In this document: positions 8,823 to 17,014 of the stretch, piece by piece
How the letters are laid out: every line of letters starts with the position of its first letter
Position numbering within the stretch: the stretch's first letter is position 1
DNA from: Nonomuraea cypriaca
GTDB lineage: Bacteria; Actinomycetota; Actinomycetes; Streptosporangiales; Streptosporangiaceae
Reading direction: 5' to 3'
NCBI RefSeq assembly: GCF_015645445.1
Contig: NZ_JADOGI010000036.1
Location: 1-64,000 of the forward strand
Length of the DNA stretch: 64,000 bases
Notes under the pieces: generated by a model
What the model was told of the DNA's origin: nothing
Seen by the model: the letters and a program-made list of their open reading frames with translations, nothing else
The model's database searches: none
Program-made: the position numbers and the translations under genes

Positions 8823-9758
8823 ATGGATCTCCTGGCCGATGTGCTCCTGGTGTCCGGCGTCCGGGGCACCCTCGGCACCCGGATCGAGGCGGGCGAAAGC
8901 TGGGCTATGGTTCTGGACGACTATCCAGGCGCGGCGATGCACGCCGTCACCGCGGGCAGTGCGTGGCTCACCGTCGCCGGCCGTGAGCCGCGAGAGCTGG
9001 CCGCGGGCGACGTCATCCTGCTCCCGCCCGGGACGCGCCACGTCCTGGGCGACGCGCCCGGCACCGAGGCCGGAGCCTGCGATCAGGCGGCGGCGGCACG
9101 CGCACGCGAGACCGGTGGGGTGGTCCGGCTCGGTTCGCCGCCTGTGCGTACGCGGATCGTCACCATCCACTACCACTGCGATCCGGCGGTACGCACGCAG
9201 GTGCTGACCAGGCTTCCCGACCTCGTACACGTCGGCGCCGAGGTGGGGGCCGCCTGCTTCGACGACGCCGTACGCCTGCTCGGCCGCGAACTGGCCCATC
9301 CGCAGATCGCGACGACGGCCGTGCTCAACAGCCTGGTCGACATCATGCTGATCCAGCTGCTGCGCGCCTGGCTGGCCACCCGCCCGGTCGAGCAGCGCGG
9401 AACCTGGCTGGGCATGCTCGGCGATCCGATCGTCCGCCAGGCACTGGAGCGTATCCATCAAGATCCCGCACGGCCGTGGACGACCGCGACCCTCGCGTCG
9501 ACGATCGCGGTGTCGCGCGCGACGCTCTCTCGGCGCTTCCCGGCGGCCATCGGGCAGAGCCCCGCCGCCTACCTGACGCAGTGGCGGATGGACCTGGCCG
9601 CCGTCCGGCTCCGCGACACCCACGAATCCGTCGAGGACATCGCGGCCGCCGTGGGATACCACTCGGTTCCCGCCTTCAGCCGCGCCTTCACCCGCGCCCA
9701 CGGCCAGGCGCCGGGCCGCTACCGCATGGATACCCGCAACCGGGCGCCCGCTCGGTGA
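8823..9758 (+). CDS. AraC-family regulator with N-terminal cupin
   Basis: 311 aa. The N-terminal cupin-6 sensor shows AWLTVAGREPRELAAGDVIL and PPGTRHVLGD. The C-terminal ~100 residues hold two HTH motifs (TLASTIAVSRATLSRRFPA and SVEDIAAAVGYHSVPAFSRA) and end AHGQAPGRYR, the standard AraC signature. It probably activates the divergent SDR in response to a small aromatic or carbonyl compound, as is common for the cupin-6 group. Confidence 0.85.
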   Translation: MDLLADVLLVSGVRGTLGTRIEAGESWAMVLDDYPGAAMHAVTAGSAWLTVAGREPRELAAGDVILLPPGTRHVLGDAPGTEAGACDQAAAARARETGGVVRLGSPPVRTRIVTIHYHCDPAVRTQVLTRLPDLVHVGAEVGAACFDDAVRLLGRELAHPQIATTAVLNSLVDIMLIQLLRAWLATRPVEQRGTWLGMLGDPIVRQALERIHQDPARPWTTATLASTIAVSRATLSRRFPAAIGQSPAAYLTQWRMDLAAVRLRDTHESVEDIAAAVGYHSVPAFSRAFTRAHGQAPGRYRMDTRNRAPAR

Positions 9759-9893
9759 ACAGCAGCAAGCACGCCGCTGCACGAGCAAGCCTTGCGCGCG
9801 TTCCTCGCCCTCGTGCCCGGGCACGGCCACCAGACGGCCACGTCGATCATGCAGGCGGTCATCCTTCAGGTCCGCTCGACATCGCGGCGGTGG

Positions 9894-9952
9894 CCGTACA
9901 GGTCCTGACCGGAGCGGGCACGACCGTACAGGTCCTGACCGGAGCGGGCACG
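9894..9952. repeat. 30-bp tandem duplication
   Basis: Unit 9894-9923 is repeated at once at 9924-9952 with one terminal difference. It lies in the short gap after the AraC gene (9759-9980), whose first part reads like a coding relic (LRAFLALVPGHGHQ) that I cannot identify. A recent slippage duplication is the simplest reading. Confidence 0.8.
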
Positions 9953-9980
9953 CCGGACGCCGCCTGGGCTTGTGGATCTC

Positions 9981-10622
9981 CTAGCGCCCCACCCGGTCGG
10001 CCAGCACTGCCAGACCGATGCGGTTCTGGCAGCCGGTCTTGTTCATCATGCTGGCGACGTGGCTCTTGACCGTGGTGATGCCGACGTACAGCCGCTCGGC
10101 GATCTCCCTGTTCGACAGCCCTTCGGCAACGAGCGCGAGCACCTCACGCTCGCGCTCGGTCAGCGACGACGGCAGCTCGGGGACCGCATACGGCGCCTGA
10201 CGGCCGGAAGCGGCCTGGTCCACCAGCCTGCGTAGCGGCGACTGACTGAACATCCTGTCGCCCTGCGCCGCTCCGCGGATCGCGCGCAGCAGGTCGTCCG
10301 GCGGTGTGTCCTTCGTCACGAAGCCCACCGCCCCCGCGGCCAGCACCGGATAGAGGTGATCGTCGTCGTCGAACGTGGTGACGGCCAGCACCCGGGCAGA
10401 GGAGCGGGCGGTGACGATCTGCCGGGTGGCGATGATGCCGTCGATCCCCGGCATGTGCAGGTCCATCAGCACCACGTCGGGCACGAGTCGCTCGGCGAGC
10501 CGTACCGCCTCCTCGCCGTTCGCGGCCTCGCCCACCACATCAAGGTCCGACTCGGATTCGCACAGCATCCGCAGACCCATCCTGACCAGCTGCTGGTCGT
10601 CGGCGATCAGCACGCGGATCAC
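9981..10622 (-). CDS. NarL/LuxR-type response regulator
   Basis: 213 aa. Receiver domain with acidic pair D8-D9, phosphoacceptor D54 in VLMDLHMPG, a conserved Thr in VLAVTTFDDD and the Lys in FVTKDTPP. C-terminal LuxR HTH: LTEREREVLALVAEGLSNRE, then GITTVKSHVASMMNKTG. The start overlaps the kinase stop by four bases, so the pair is translationally coupled. Targets are unknown; a Tat-exported SDR and a CMD gene lie upstream of the pair. Confidence 0.9.
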   Translation of the reverse strand: MIRVLIADDQQLVRMGLRMLCESESDLDVVGEAANGEEAVRLAERLVPDVVLMDLHMPGIDGIIATRQIVTARSSARVLAVTTFDDDDHLYPVLAAGAVGFVTKDTPPDDLLRAIRGAAQGDRMFSQSPLRRLVDQAASGRQAPYAVPELPSSLTEREREVLALVAEGLSNREIAERLYVGITTVKSHVASMMNKTGCQNRIGLAVLADRVGR

Positions 10623-11728
10623 GGCAGGACCGCCGACAGCCGCCAGCCGAACTCGACCGGTCCCGCCTCCAAACGCCCGCCGAGCAGGCTGACCCGCTCA
10701 CGCATACCGATCAGTCCATAGCCGGCTCCTCGCGCGGGCGCCCCCGTGCCATCGTCGATGACGTCCACCCGCACCGCCCCACCCTCGATCAGCCTGACGC
10801 ACAACCTGACCCGGGCCGAGGGACCCGCGTGCTTGGCCACGTTGGCCAGCCCTTCCTGGGCGAGCCTGAGTACGGCCAGGCCACGCACGGTGTCGAGCCC
10901 GGAGATCGCCGGGTCGAGGTCGGCGCTGACATCCAGCCCGTTCCCCCGCCCGTGCTCGACCACGGAGGCAAGCGCGGCGGGCAACCCTTCGGGCTCCACG
11001 ATCGAGGCCGGCTCCCGCCCTGGAGCGCGCAACACCCCCACCAGCGTACGCATGTCGGCGAGAGCGGCGCTGCTGGTCGCGTGCAACCCGTCGAGGAGTT
11101 CGCTCACCCTCGGGTCGCCCGAGGACAGAACATGCTTGGCCACGCCCACCCGCAGCACCATGGACGACATGTGATGGGCGACCAGGTCGTGCAGTTCGCG
11201 CGCCACGGCCGTGCGCTCCGCCAGCCTGGCCTCTCGCAGCCGGGCGTCACCGCGCTCGCGCTCCCGGCCGGCCGCCTGCAGGCCGAGCCGTACGTAGGCG
11301 GCCAGCAACAACGGCACGCCGACCACCACCGCGATGCGGAACAGGACCGACGGCAACTGCTCGGGAAGCTGGTCGAGCAGGTTGACGCACACCACTGTGC
11401 CCAGCACCGCGGCACCCACCGCCACCTGCCTGCCCGGACGCCGTACCGCCAGGTCGAAGAGCAGCACGCAGGCGAGCACCTTCATCGCCAACACGATCGC
11501 GAAGCCGTACAGGTCGGCGCCGGCCAGCAACCCCGCCTGAACCAGCAGCACGCCGAGTGGCGACCAACGGCCGAGCGTGCTCAACGCCAGAGCCCCCAGC
11601 GCCAGGGCCCAATCCCGCGCGCCCGCGCCGTGCTCGAAGAACAGCAACTGCCCGGCCAGGCAGACGAGCAGCACGAGCGTGCGGGCCAGAACGCGGCCCG
11701 GCTGGAAGACCTGTTCGATCCAGCTCAC
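10619..11728 (-). CDS. NarL-group sensor histidine kinase
   Basis: 369 aa from GTG 11728. Five or six N-terminal membrane helices (RTLVLLVCLAGQLLFF through FRIAVVVGVPLLLAAYV), then a HisKA_3 dimerisation helix with phosphoacceptor His in ARELHDLVAHHMSSM, then the ATPase N-box AQEGLANVAKHAG and G-box GYGLIGMRERV. A much longer upstream reading exists but is low-complexity and not kinase-like, so the GTG just ahead of WIEQVFQPG is preferred. The sensor region is intramembrane, so the signal may be sensed at or in the membrane. Confidence 0.85.
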   Translation of the reverse strand: MSWIEQVFQPGRVLARTLVLLVCLAGQLLFFEHGAGARDWALALGALALSTLGRWSPLGVLLVQAGLLAGADLYGFAIVLAMKVLACVLLFDLAVRRPGRQVAVGAAVLGTVVCVNLLDQLPEQLPSVLFRIAVVVGVPLLLAAYVRLGLQAAGRERERGDARLREARLAERTAVARELHDLVAHHMSSMVLRVGVAKHVLSSGDPRVSELLDGLHATSSAALADMRTLVGVLRAPGREPASIVEPEGLPAALASVVEHGRGNGLDVSADLDPAISGLDTVRGLAVLRLAQEGLANVAKHAGPSARVRLCVRLIEGGAVRVDVIDDGTGAPARGAGYGLIGMRERVSLLGGRLEAGPVEFGWRLSAVLP

Positions 11729-12051
11729 GACCTCATCGTAGGTCGGCCAGGCCGGTCCGGCCTCCTGCGAGTGGAGGAGGCGGCCTCCTCCTACCGGCCG
11801 CGGCCGGCGAGCGTTCGGCCGGGCCGGTCTGGTCGTTGTGGCGAGGGGCCTGCTGTCGGGGAGCGCACCCTTGACTGCGGCGGCACCCGGTCCTCCCAGC
11901 TCGGGTCCTCCCAGAGGAGGGGAGACGCGTCCTGCCCATGGCCGGTGACCGCGGCCCGCGGAGCGAGGTGGCCGACGCGCGGTGCGGCCAGGCTTGACAC
12001 CACGTGGGAACCGGCGTCCCGCCATGGGACAACCAGGAAAGGGCGGTATCA
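11729..12051. other. Intergenic region with hairpin
   Basis: 323 bp between divergent genes. It contains GGAGGAGG-CGG-CCTCCTCC (11773-11791) in the kinase leader and two close copies of GGTCCTCCCAG near 11890-11915. An AGGAAAGGG ribosome-binding site lies just before ATG 12052. I see no gene in it. Confidence 0.5.
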
Positions 12052-13089
12052 ATGACCGTAGACAATCGTGGGCAGGATTCCGTCCCACCAGACGATGGCC
12101 TCGCGCCTGCCGGCGATGATGCGACATCGCCGGGCAAGCCGCCCGGAGACGGTGCCAGGCGATCCGGTCGCCGGGCGTTCTTCGGGATCGCCGCGGCCGC
12201 GGCCGGTGCGGCGGGGCTCGGCGGTGCGGTGACGCTGCCCCCGTATCTCACCTCTTCGCCCACGAGTCCACCGTCCGCTGCGCCTGCGCGGGCCCGCTTC
12301 GACGGCAAGGTCGTTCTGATCACCGGGGCCACATCAGGCATCGGAGAGGCTGCGGCCAAGGTGTTCGCGGCCGAGGGGGCGAAGGTCGGGTTCTGCGGCC
12401 GCCGCGCCGACTTCGGCCGCCGGGTGGAGCAGGAGATCCGCCAGGCCGGCGGTACCGCGCGTTACATCCGCGCCGACGTACGCGATCCCCAGCAACTGCA
12501 GCGGTTCGTGGACGAGACGGTCAGCGTCTTCGGCCGGCTGGATGTGGCCTTCAACAACGCTGGGATCACCAAAACCGCGCCGGTCCATGAAATGACACTC
12601 GATCAGTGGGCCGATGTGCAGGACACCAATGCGCGCGGGGTCTTCCTCGCCATCAAGTACGAGGTGCCGCACATGCTCAAGGCAGGAAACGGTGTGATCA
12701 TCTGTACCGCGTCGGAGTCACGGCGGCCGGGCGGTGTCGCGTATACCGCGAGCAAGCAGGCGATCAAGGGCATTGTGGATGCCGCCTCCATGGACTACGG
12801 CCCGCAGGGAATCCGGATCAACGCGATCGCACCTGGTACGACCGACACCGCACTGGTTCGGCCGCCGGGCCTTCCGGACGCCGTCTGGGATGCGTTCAAG
12901 CGGGCCTGGGGACCGCTGAACGTATCCGGGCTCCACCGGATGGCCACCCCTCAGGAGATCGCCCGAGCAGTGGTCTCGCTGGCGACCGACGAGTTCTCCT
13001 TCATGGCCGGCTCGACCGTGCTGGTTCAGGGTGGCCCCTTGGGTGGTGGTGTGATGAACATGCCTCCCGGATTCCCGTCAGCCAGATGA
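12052..13089 (+). CDS. SDR oxidoreductase with Tat signal peptide
   Basis: 345 aa. Residues ~37-60 read SGRRAFFGIAAAAAGAAGLG, a twin-arginine signal with an Ala-rich hydrophobic core and a following proline-rich spacer. The SDR domain follows: TGATSGIG cofactor motif, NNAG, catalytic Ser in TASES, and Y-T-A-S-K. DNA supports ATG 12052 with AGGAAAGGG upstream. SDRs are normally cytosolic; Tat export of a pre-folded, cofactor-loaded enzyme is plausible, because Tat carries folded redox proteins. Its substrate is unknown. Confidence 0.8.
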   Translation: MTVDNRGQDSVPPDDGLAPAGDDATSPGKPPGDGARRSGRRAFFGIAAAAAGAAGLGGAVTLPPYLTSSPTSPPSAAPARARFDGKVVLITGATSGIGEAAAKVFAAEGAKVGFCGRRADFGRRVEQEIRQAGGTARYIRADVRDPQQLQRFVDETVSVFGRLDVAFNNAGITKTAPVHEMTLDQWADVQDTNARGVFLAIKYEVPHMLKAGNGVIICTASESRRPGGVAYTASKQAIKGIVDAASMDYGPQGIRINAIAPGTTDTALVRPPGLPDAVWDAFKRAWGPLNVSGLHRMATPQEIARAVVSLATDEFSFMAGSTVLVQGGPLGGGVMNMPPGFPSAR

Positions 13090-13220
13090 TTCAGCGGGAT
13101 GGGGGGCGGCCGGCCGCCGGGCACCTGGCCCCGATGTGGAGCGATCAAGAACTGGTGGAGAAGAACGGCCGGCCGCCCCTGATTGCCCATCTCGGGGCTT
13201 CCCGGTTGCGGGGGCTTCGG

Positions 13221-13625
13221 TCAGGCTGTGGCGTCGGCGACGGGGAGCAGGCCCCGTTCGGCGAAGACCTTCTCAGCGACGAAGGTGGCGTTCAGGGCGC
13301 GGGGCATCCCGCAATAGACGGCCGAGTGCAGAAACACCTCGGCGATCTCGGCTGGGACGAGGCCGACGTTGAGTGCGGCGTTGATGTGGATGTGCAGTTC
13401 GGTCTCGCAGCCACCGAGGGCCGCGAGAATGCCGAGGGTGATCAGCTGCCGGTCTCTAGGAGGGAGGTTGGGACGGGAGTACATTTCCCCGAAAACCCAG
13501 GAGACCACCTGATGGCCGAGTTCGGGTGAGACATCGGCCAGTGCGTTCACGATCGTCTGCCCGGCTTCGGGATCGATCTGCCGCAGCACCTTCAAGCCGT
13601 GCTGGAACCGTTGTTCGCGATTCAT
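13221..13625 (-). CDS. Carboxymuconolactone decarboxylase family protein
   Basis: 134 aa from ATG 13625, with GGAGGG just upstream. The family core is LGILAALGGCETELHIHINA, then GLVPAEIAEVFLHSAVYCGM. It has the arrangement of PcaC-type gamma-carboxymuconolactone decarboxylase and not the CxxC of AhpD peroxidases. It may act on a lactone or be a related detoxifying enzyme. It is divergent from a TetR repressor across 165 bp, so inducible expression is likely. Confidence 0.8.
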   Translation of the reverse strand: MNREQRFQHGLKVLRQIDPEAGQTIVNALADVSPELGHQVVSWVFGEMYSRPNLPPRDRQLITLGILAALGGCETELHIHINAALNVGLVPAEIAEVFLHSAVYCGMPRALNATFVAEKVFAERGLLPVADATA

Positions 13626-13753
13626 CTGCCCTCCAGGGCGTGCTGTGAGTCCTTTGGGTTGCCCGTCGCTGCATCGCCACCCGCACATATCGGGCGCAGG
13701 GGGCGGTGGTCGCGGAAATTTGTCGATACTCATAGTACCGGTAAAAGGATTGC

Positions 13754-13770
13754 CGAGACCATTGGTTTCG
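13754..13770. promoter_or_regulatory. Candidate TetR operator
   Basis: CGAGACCATTGGTTTCG is a 17-bp imperfect palindrome (14 of 17 positions symmetric) in the CMD/tetR divergent promoter, 20 bp before the tetR GTG. A TACCGGTA octamer and outer TTGTCGA/TCGACAA arms lie in the same region. Confidence 0.45.
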
Positions 13771-13790
13771 ACAAGTGCTAGGCTCGGCGC

Positions 13791-14381
13791 GTGACCTCAG
13801 AGCCCCGGGAGCGCCCGCACACTGGGCGCCGTCGCAATCCCGCCGTCCGGCAGGCCATCCTCGATCACGCCGCCGATCTCCTGATCGCGCACGACTACGC
13901 GGCCGTCTCGATCGATGTGATCGCGCGCGCCGCCGGGGTCAGCAAGCACACCATCTACCGCTGGTGGCCCTCCAAGGGCGCGGTACTGCTGGAGGCCATG
14001 GCCGAACGGGCCAGGCAGCAGACGCCCGACCTGGACACCGGCGTGTTCGCCGACGACCTGGAGACCTTCCTGACGGCCACCTTCCACACCGCCGACAAGG
14101 TCAGCGGGCTGCTGCGCGGCCTCATGGCCGAGGCGCAGCGCGACCCCGTGGCCGCCGAAGGTCTGCGCCAGTTCACCACCGGCCGCAGAACCGAACTGCA
14201 CGCCCTCCTCACCCGCGGGCTCGAACAGGGCGAACTACCCGCGGACGCCGATCTGGATCTGCTCGTCGACCAACTCTTCGGCCTGATGTGGTACCGCCTG
14301 CTGATCGGCCACGCCCCCGTGGACGGCGACGTCGCCGCTCGCCTGGCCCGCTCGCTGATCCACCGAGAGTTCGAGAAATAG
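13791..14381 (+). CDS. TetR/AcrR-family regulator
   Basis: 196 aa from GTG 13791. HTH: SIDVIARAAGVSKHTIYRWW, preceded by AILDHAADLLIAHDYAAV. The C-terminal all-helical ligand domain has the TetR_C_16-like RGLMAEAQRDPVAAEGLR and QLFGLMWYRLLIG. The intact HTH and full length contrast with the TetR relic at 2.7 kb. It most likely represses itself and the divergent CMD gene through the palindrome between them. Confidence 0.88.
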   Translation: MTSEPRERPHTGRRRNPAVRQAILDHAADLLIAHDYAAVSIDVIARAAGVSKHTIYRWWPSKGAVLLEAMAERARQQTPDLDTGVFADDLETFLTATFHTADKVSGLLRGLMAEAQRDPVAAEGLRQFTTGRRTELHALLTRGLEQGELPADADLDLLVDQLFGLMWYRLLIGHAPVDGDVAARLARSLIHREFEK

Positions 14382-14592
14382 CCCTTGAACGCATCGGGGC
14401 GCACCGGGTCCTCCATCAAGCCGGCGCGGTTTGCCTCAACCGCTTCTACCGCACCTGGGAACACGCCGGCGGGTTATCTCTTCCTTCAGGGTCCTCCTTG
14501 TCCAGCATGGGGCTGGAGTAATAGCCGTGCTGGAGACCGACGGCGTGCCATGTTTCGCGGCACGCCCTCGCGCAGGTGTAGGCGCAGGCACG

Positions 14593-14608
14593 TAGTTCCC
14601 GGGAACTA
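14593..14608. promoter_or_regulatory. Perfect 16-bp palindrome upstream of envelope cluster
   Basis: TAGTTCCCGGGAACTA lies 59 bp before GTG 14668, the first gene of a tight cluster that ends with a NarL-type response regulator. Size and symmetry suit a NarL/LuxR dimer site. The rest of 14382-14667 shows no gene. Confidence 0.5.
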
Positions 14609-14667
14609 GGCAGGTCAGTGCCCGCGCGTGATGTGCCGGGCGCGGCCCCGTTCCTACGCTCGGGCCT

Positions 14668-16008
14668 GTGCTCAAACGCCTGATCCCGGTCCTGCTCACG
14701 CTCGCGGTCGTGCTCGTCTGGGCGGCCCCCGCCCAGGCGCACGGCCGTAGCGGCGCGAGCGACGTGCGCTTCGCCCAGACCATCGCCGGCATGGAGCTGA
14801 CGGTGGTGATACGGGCCAGTCTGCGGGTCCCGTCCCCGCTGCAGGTGGACGTGGTCGCGCACGACCCTGGCCTGGGCGGCAGGGTCGGGCTGACGCTGCG
14901 CTCCACACGGTCCGGCGCCGCCTCCTCCGGGGCGGCTCTGGTGGAGAAGGGCAGGCCGGGCATGTACCCGGTGGTCCTGGCGGCGGACCGGGTCGGCCCG
15001 CACGAGCTCGTGGTGCGGGCCGGCGCCGAGCGGTCGGTGCTGCCGTTCGACCTGCTGACACCGGGGGCGCCGCTGTGGGAGGTGGTCGTGTACGCGGCCT
15101 TCGCCTGCGCCGCGGTGGGCCTGATCGGCGCCCTGGCGGGGGCTGCGCTGTCGCGGCGGGAGGTGGCCGGCGGGTTCACCGTCGTCTTCGTGGTCGCGAC
15201 GGTCGTGGCGTTCACCGCGGGCGGGCTGTCGCCGTGGTTCGCGCCGCCGGTGCCCGACGGGGCGACGCCCGTACCGGCACAGGAGCGCCTGCTCGGGAAG
15301 CCGAACGCGCAGCCGCTGATCGAGGTAGAGCCGGAGCGGCCCGGGGCGTACACGGAGTTCCGGCTGCGGGTGGCGCTGTTCGACGGCTCCACCGGCCGTC
15401 CCGCCGACGATCTCGCCGAGCACCACGCCGCGCTGGCGCACGTCGTGGTGACGAGCCAGGACGGCACGTACTTCCGGCACGTGCACCCCGCGCGCACCGC
15501 GCCCGGCGTCTACGAGGTACGGCTGCGCGCGGGAGGTTCGGGCCGCCAGTTGGTGTACGCCGAGTTCGAGCGCTGGGACGCGGGCGGGCAGCTCGTCTCC
15601 GGCGCGTTCACGGTCGGGTCCGGCGACCGGGAGGGGAAGTCCGCGAGCCAGGCAACGCGGAGCGGGGAGCCTGTGGTGGAGCCGGCGCGGCCGGTGGCCG
15701 GGCGGCCGATGACGCTCACGCTGGACACGGGCGCCGGCGCACTGCAGCCGTGGCTCGGTATGGCCGGGCACCTGATCGTCCGCAGCCAGGACGGCGGCTA
15801 CCTGGGCCACGTCCACGAGGACAACTCCATGGGCACCGGCACGGAACAGGTCCCCGACGAGTCGGTCGCCCGCTACGGTCCGCAGCTGAGGTTCAGCCTC
15901 AGCTTTCCGCGGCCGGGTCGCTACCTGGCCTGGATCCAGTTCTCCAGGAACTACGCGATCGTCACAGTGCCGCAGGTCATCGAGGTCGCGGCCGAAGGGA
16001 GCCCGTGA
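14668..16008 (+). CDS. Secreted/membrane protein with two metal-transport-like beta domains
   Basis: 446 aa. Signal peptide ends AAPAQA (residue ~25). A first extracytoplasmic beta domain is followed by two membrane helices (VVYAAFACAAVGLIGALAGA and FTVVFVVATVVAFTAGG). Two related C-terminal domains then carry HVVVTSQDGTYFRHVHP and HLIVRSQDGGYLGHVHE, His-containing repeats seen in actinobacterial copper-associated secreted proteins, and the last ends FSRNYAIVTVP. The stop overlaps the next start (TGATG). Metal handling is a family-based inference; no Met-rich cluster is visible. Confidence 0.6.
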   Translation: MLKRLIPVLLTLAVVLVWAAPAQAHGRSGASDVRFAQTIAGMELTVVIRASLRVPSPLQVDVVAHDPGLGGRVGLTLRSTRSGAASSGAALVEKGRPGMYPVVLAADRVGPHELVVRAGAERSVLPFDLLTPGAPLWEVVVYAAFACAAVGLIGALAGAALSRREVAGGFTVVFVVATVVAFTAGGLSPWFAPPVPDGATPVPAQERLLGKPNAQPLIEVEPERPGAYTEFRLRVALFDGSTGRPADDLAEHHAALAHVVVTSQDGTYFRHVHPARTAPGVYEVRLRAGGSGRQLVYAEFERWDAGGQLVSGAFTVGSGDREGKSASQATRSGEPVVEPARPVAGRPMTLTLDTGAGALQPWLGMAGHLIVRSQDGGYLGHVHEDNSMGTGTEQVPDESVARYGPQLRFSLSFPRPGRYLAWIQFSRNYAIVTVPQVIEVAAEGSP

Positions 16009-16406
16009 TGACCTGGCGCCGGGGCGCATACCTGGTCCTGCCCGTCCTGCTGATCGCCGCCGGAATCCTGTGGATCGTCAACCGCGACGGCCCGGACCCG
16101 CTGGAGCTGACGGGACGGGGTGCGTACTACACGGTCCGGGTGAACCTGGAACCGGACACCGGCCCGCTGGAGGCGAGGATCCGCGTCGATCCGGAGCCCG
16201 CCGAGGTCTCCGTGTTCGCGGTGATGCCCTACATGGGACACACCACCCCTGAACTCGCCGCCCACCACGACAGCACGGGCCGTTACGTGGCGCGGGGCGA
16301 GCTGTTCACGATGGCCGGCGCCTGGGAGCTCGGAATCCGCGTGCGCGGTGGCCCGGGCACCGAGGTGATCACGGTCAACACACTTGTCGGAGAGGGAGAG
16401 AGATGA
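16008..16406 (+). CDS. FixH/YtkA-like membrane-anchored protein
   Basis: 132 aa. One N-terminal anchor (GAYLVLPVLLIAAGILWIV) and a small extracytoplasmic beta domain with YTVRVNLEPDTG, FAVMPYMGHTTPE and AGAWELGIRVRGG, the pattern of FixH/YtkA domains. It overlaps its neighbours by one base upstream and by ATGA downstream, so it is translationally coupled in the cluster. It probably works with the preceding protein in the envelope. Confidence 0.7.
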   Translation: MTWRRGAYLVLPVLLIAAGILWIVNRDGPDPLELTGRGAYYTVRVNLEPDTGPLEARIRVDPEPAEVSVFAVMPYMGHTTPELAAHHDSTGRYVARGELFTMAGAWELGIRVRGGPGTEVITVNTLVGEGER

Positions 16407-17014
16407 CAGATCCGCGTGACGTGCCGCGCCGGGAGGTCACCGGCGCGTGGTTCCTGCTGTTCGGCTACGCCGTGCTGATGACCGGCATGGTATGGGACGG
16501 GCAGTGGCACGGCGACGTCGGCCCGGACAACTTCTGGACCGCGCCCCACCTGCTGCTCTACGCCGGCACCGGGATCATCGGCCTGAGCTGCCTGATCGTG
16601 GTGCTGCTCTCGACATGGGCGCGGGGGCCGGCGACGGACACGCCGTCGGTGACGGTGTTCCGCACGTTCCGGGCCCCATGGCCGTTCCTGGTGGGCGGCC
16701 TCGGCGCGTCAGGCAACCTGCTGTACGCCGGCGCCGACCTGTGGTGGCACGAGGTGTACGGCTTCGACATCGCGGCCGGGACGACGCCCTCGCACTTCGG
16801 GCTGGGGTTGTCCATCCAGGTGGAGATCTTCGCCATGGTGATGGCGTTCGCCGTGCTGCGCCGTACGCGTTCCGAACGGTGGGGTCTGGCCCTGGCCATC
16901 GGTCTGGCCACCCTGGGCTCGACCTCGGCGTTCGGCATGGTCTCGAGGTGTGCGCCACGCTGCCGCTGCGGAGCGTGTCATGACCGGCGTCCGGGTCCTG
17001 GTCTGCGACGATGA
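16403..17014 (+). pseudogene. Polytopic membrane protein, C-terminus lost at a deletion junction
   Basis: Reading starts at ATG 16403 with several clear helices (AWFLLFGYAVLMTGMVW, LLLYAGTGIIGLSCLIVVLL, IFAMVMAFAVLRR, LALAIGLATLGSTSAFGM). After about residue 180 (near 16940) it turns into SRCAPRCRCGACHDRRPG, not membrane-like. That tail is another frame of a kinase remnant and of the response-regulator start. I infer that a deletion joined this gene to the end of a histidine-kinase gene. The intact protein probably belonged to the same envelope cluster. Confidence 0.65.
16942..16983 (+). pseudogene. Last codons of a deleted histidine kinase
   Basis: Reading to the TGA at 16981-16983 gives LEVCATLPLRSVS. 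This closely resembles the end of NarL-group sensor kinases (G-x-E-V-x-A-T-L-P). The TGA overlaps the ATG of the response regulator by the usual ATGA coupling. The rest of the kinase is missing. Confidence 0.6.

Noticed and set aside
9894..9952. CRISPR-like repeat
   Set aside because: Only two copies, directly adjacent with no spacer.
10619..12127. A 502-residue reading of the histidine kinase starting far upstream
   Set aside because: The extra N-terminal ~130 residues are basic, low-complexity and unlike kinases; GTG 11728 just before WIEQVFQPG starts the membrane region directly.
14446..16029. Long minus-strand open frame opposite the envelope protein
   Set aside because: Composition is that of an antisense frame in high-GC DNA; the plus-strand gene has a signal peptide, conserved beta domains and coupled neighbours.
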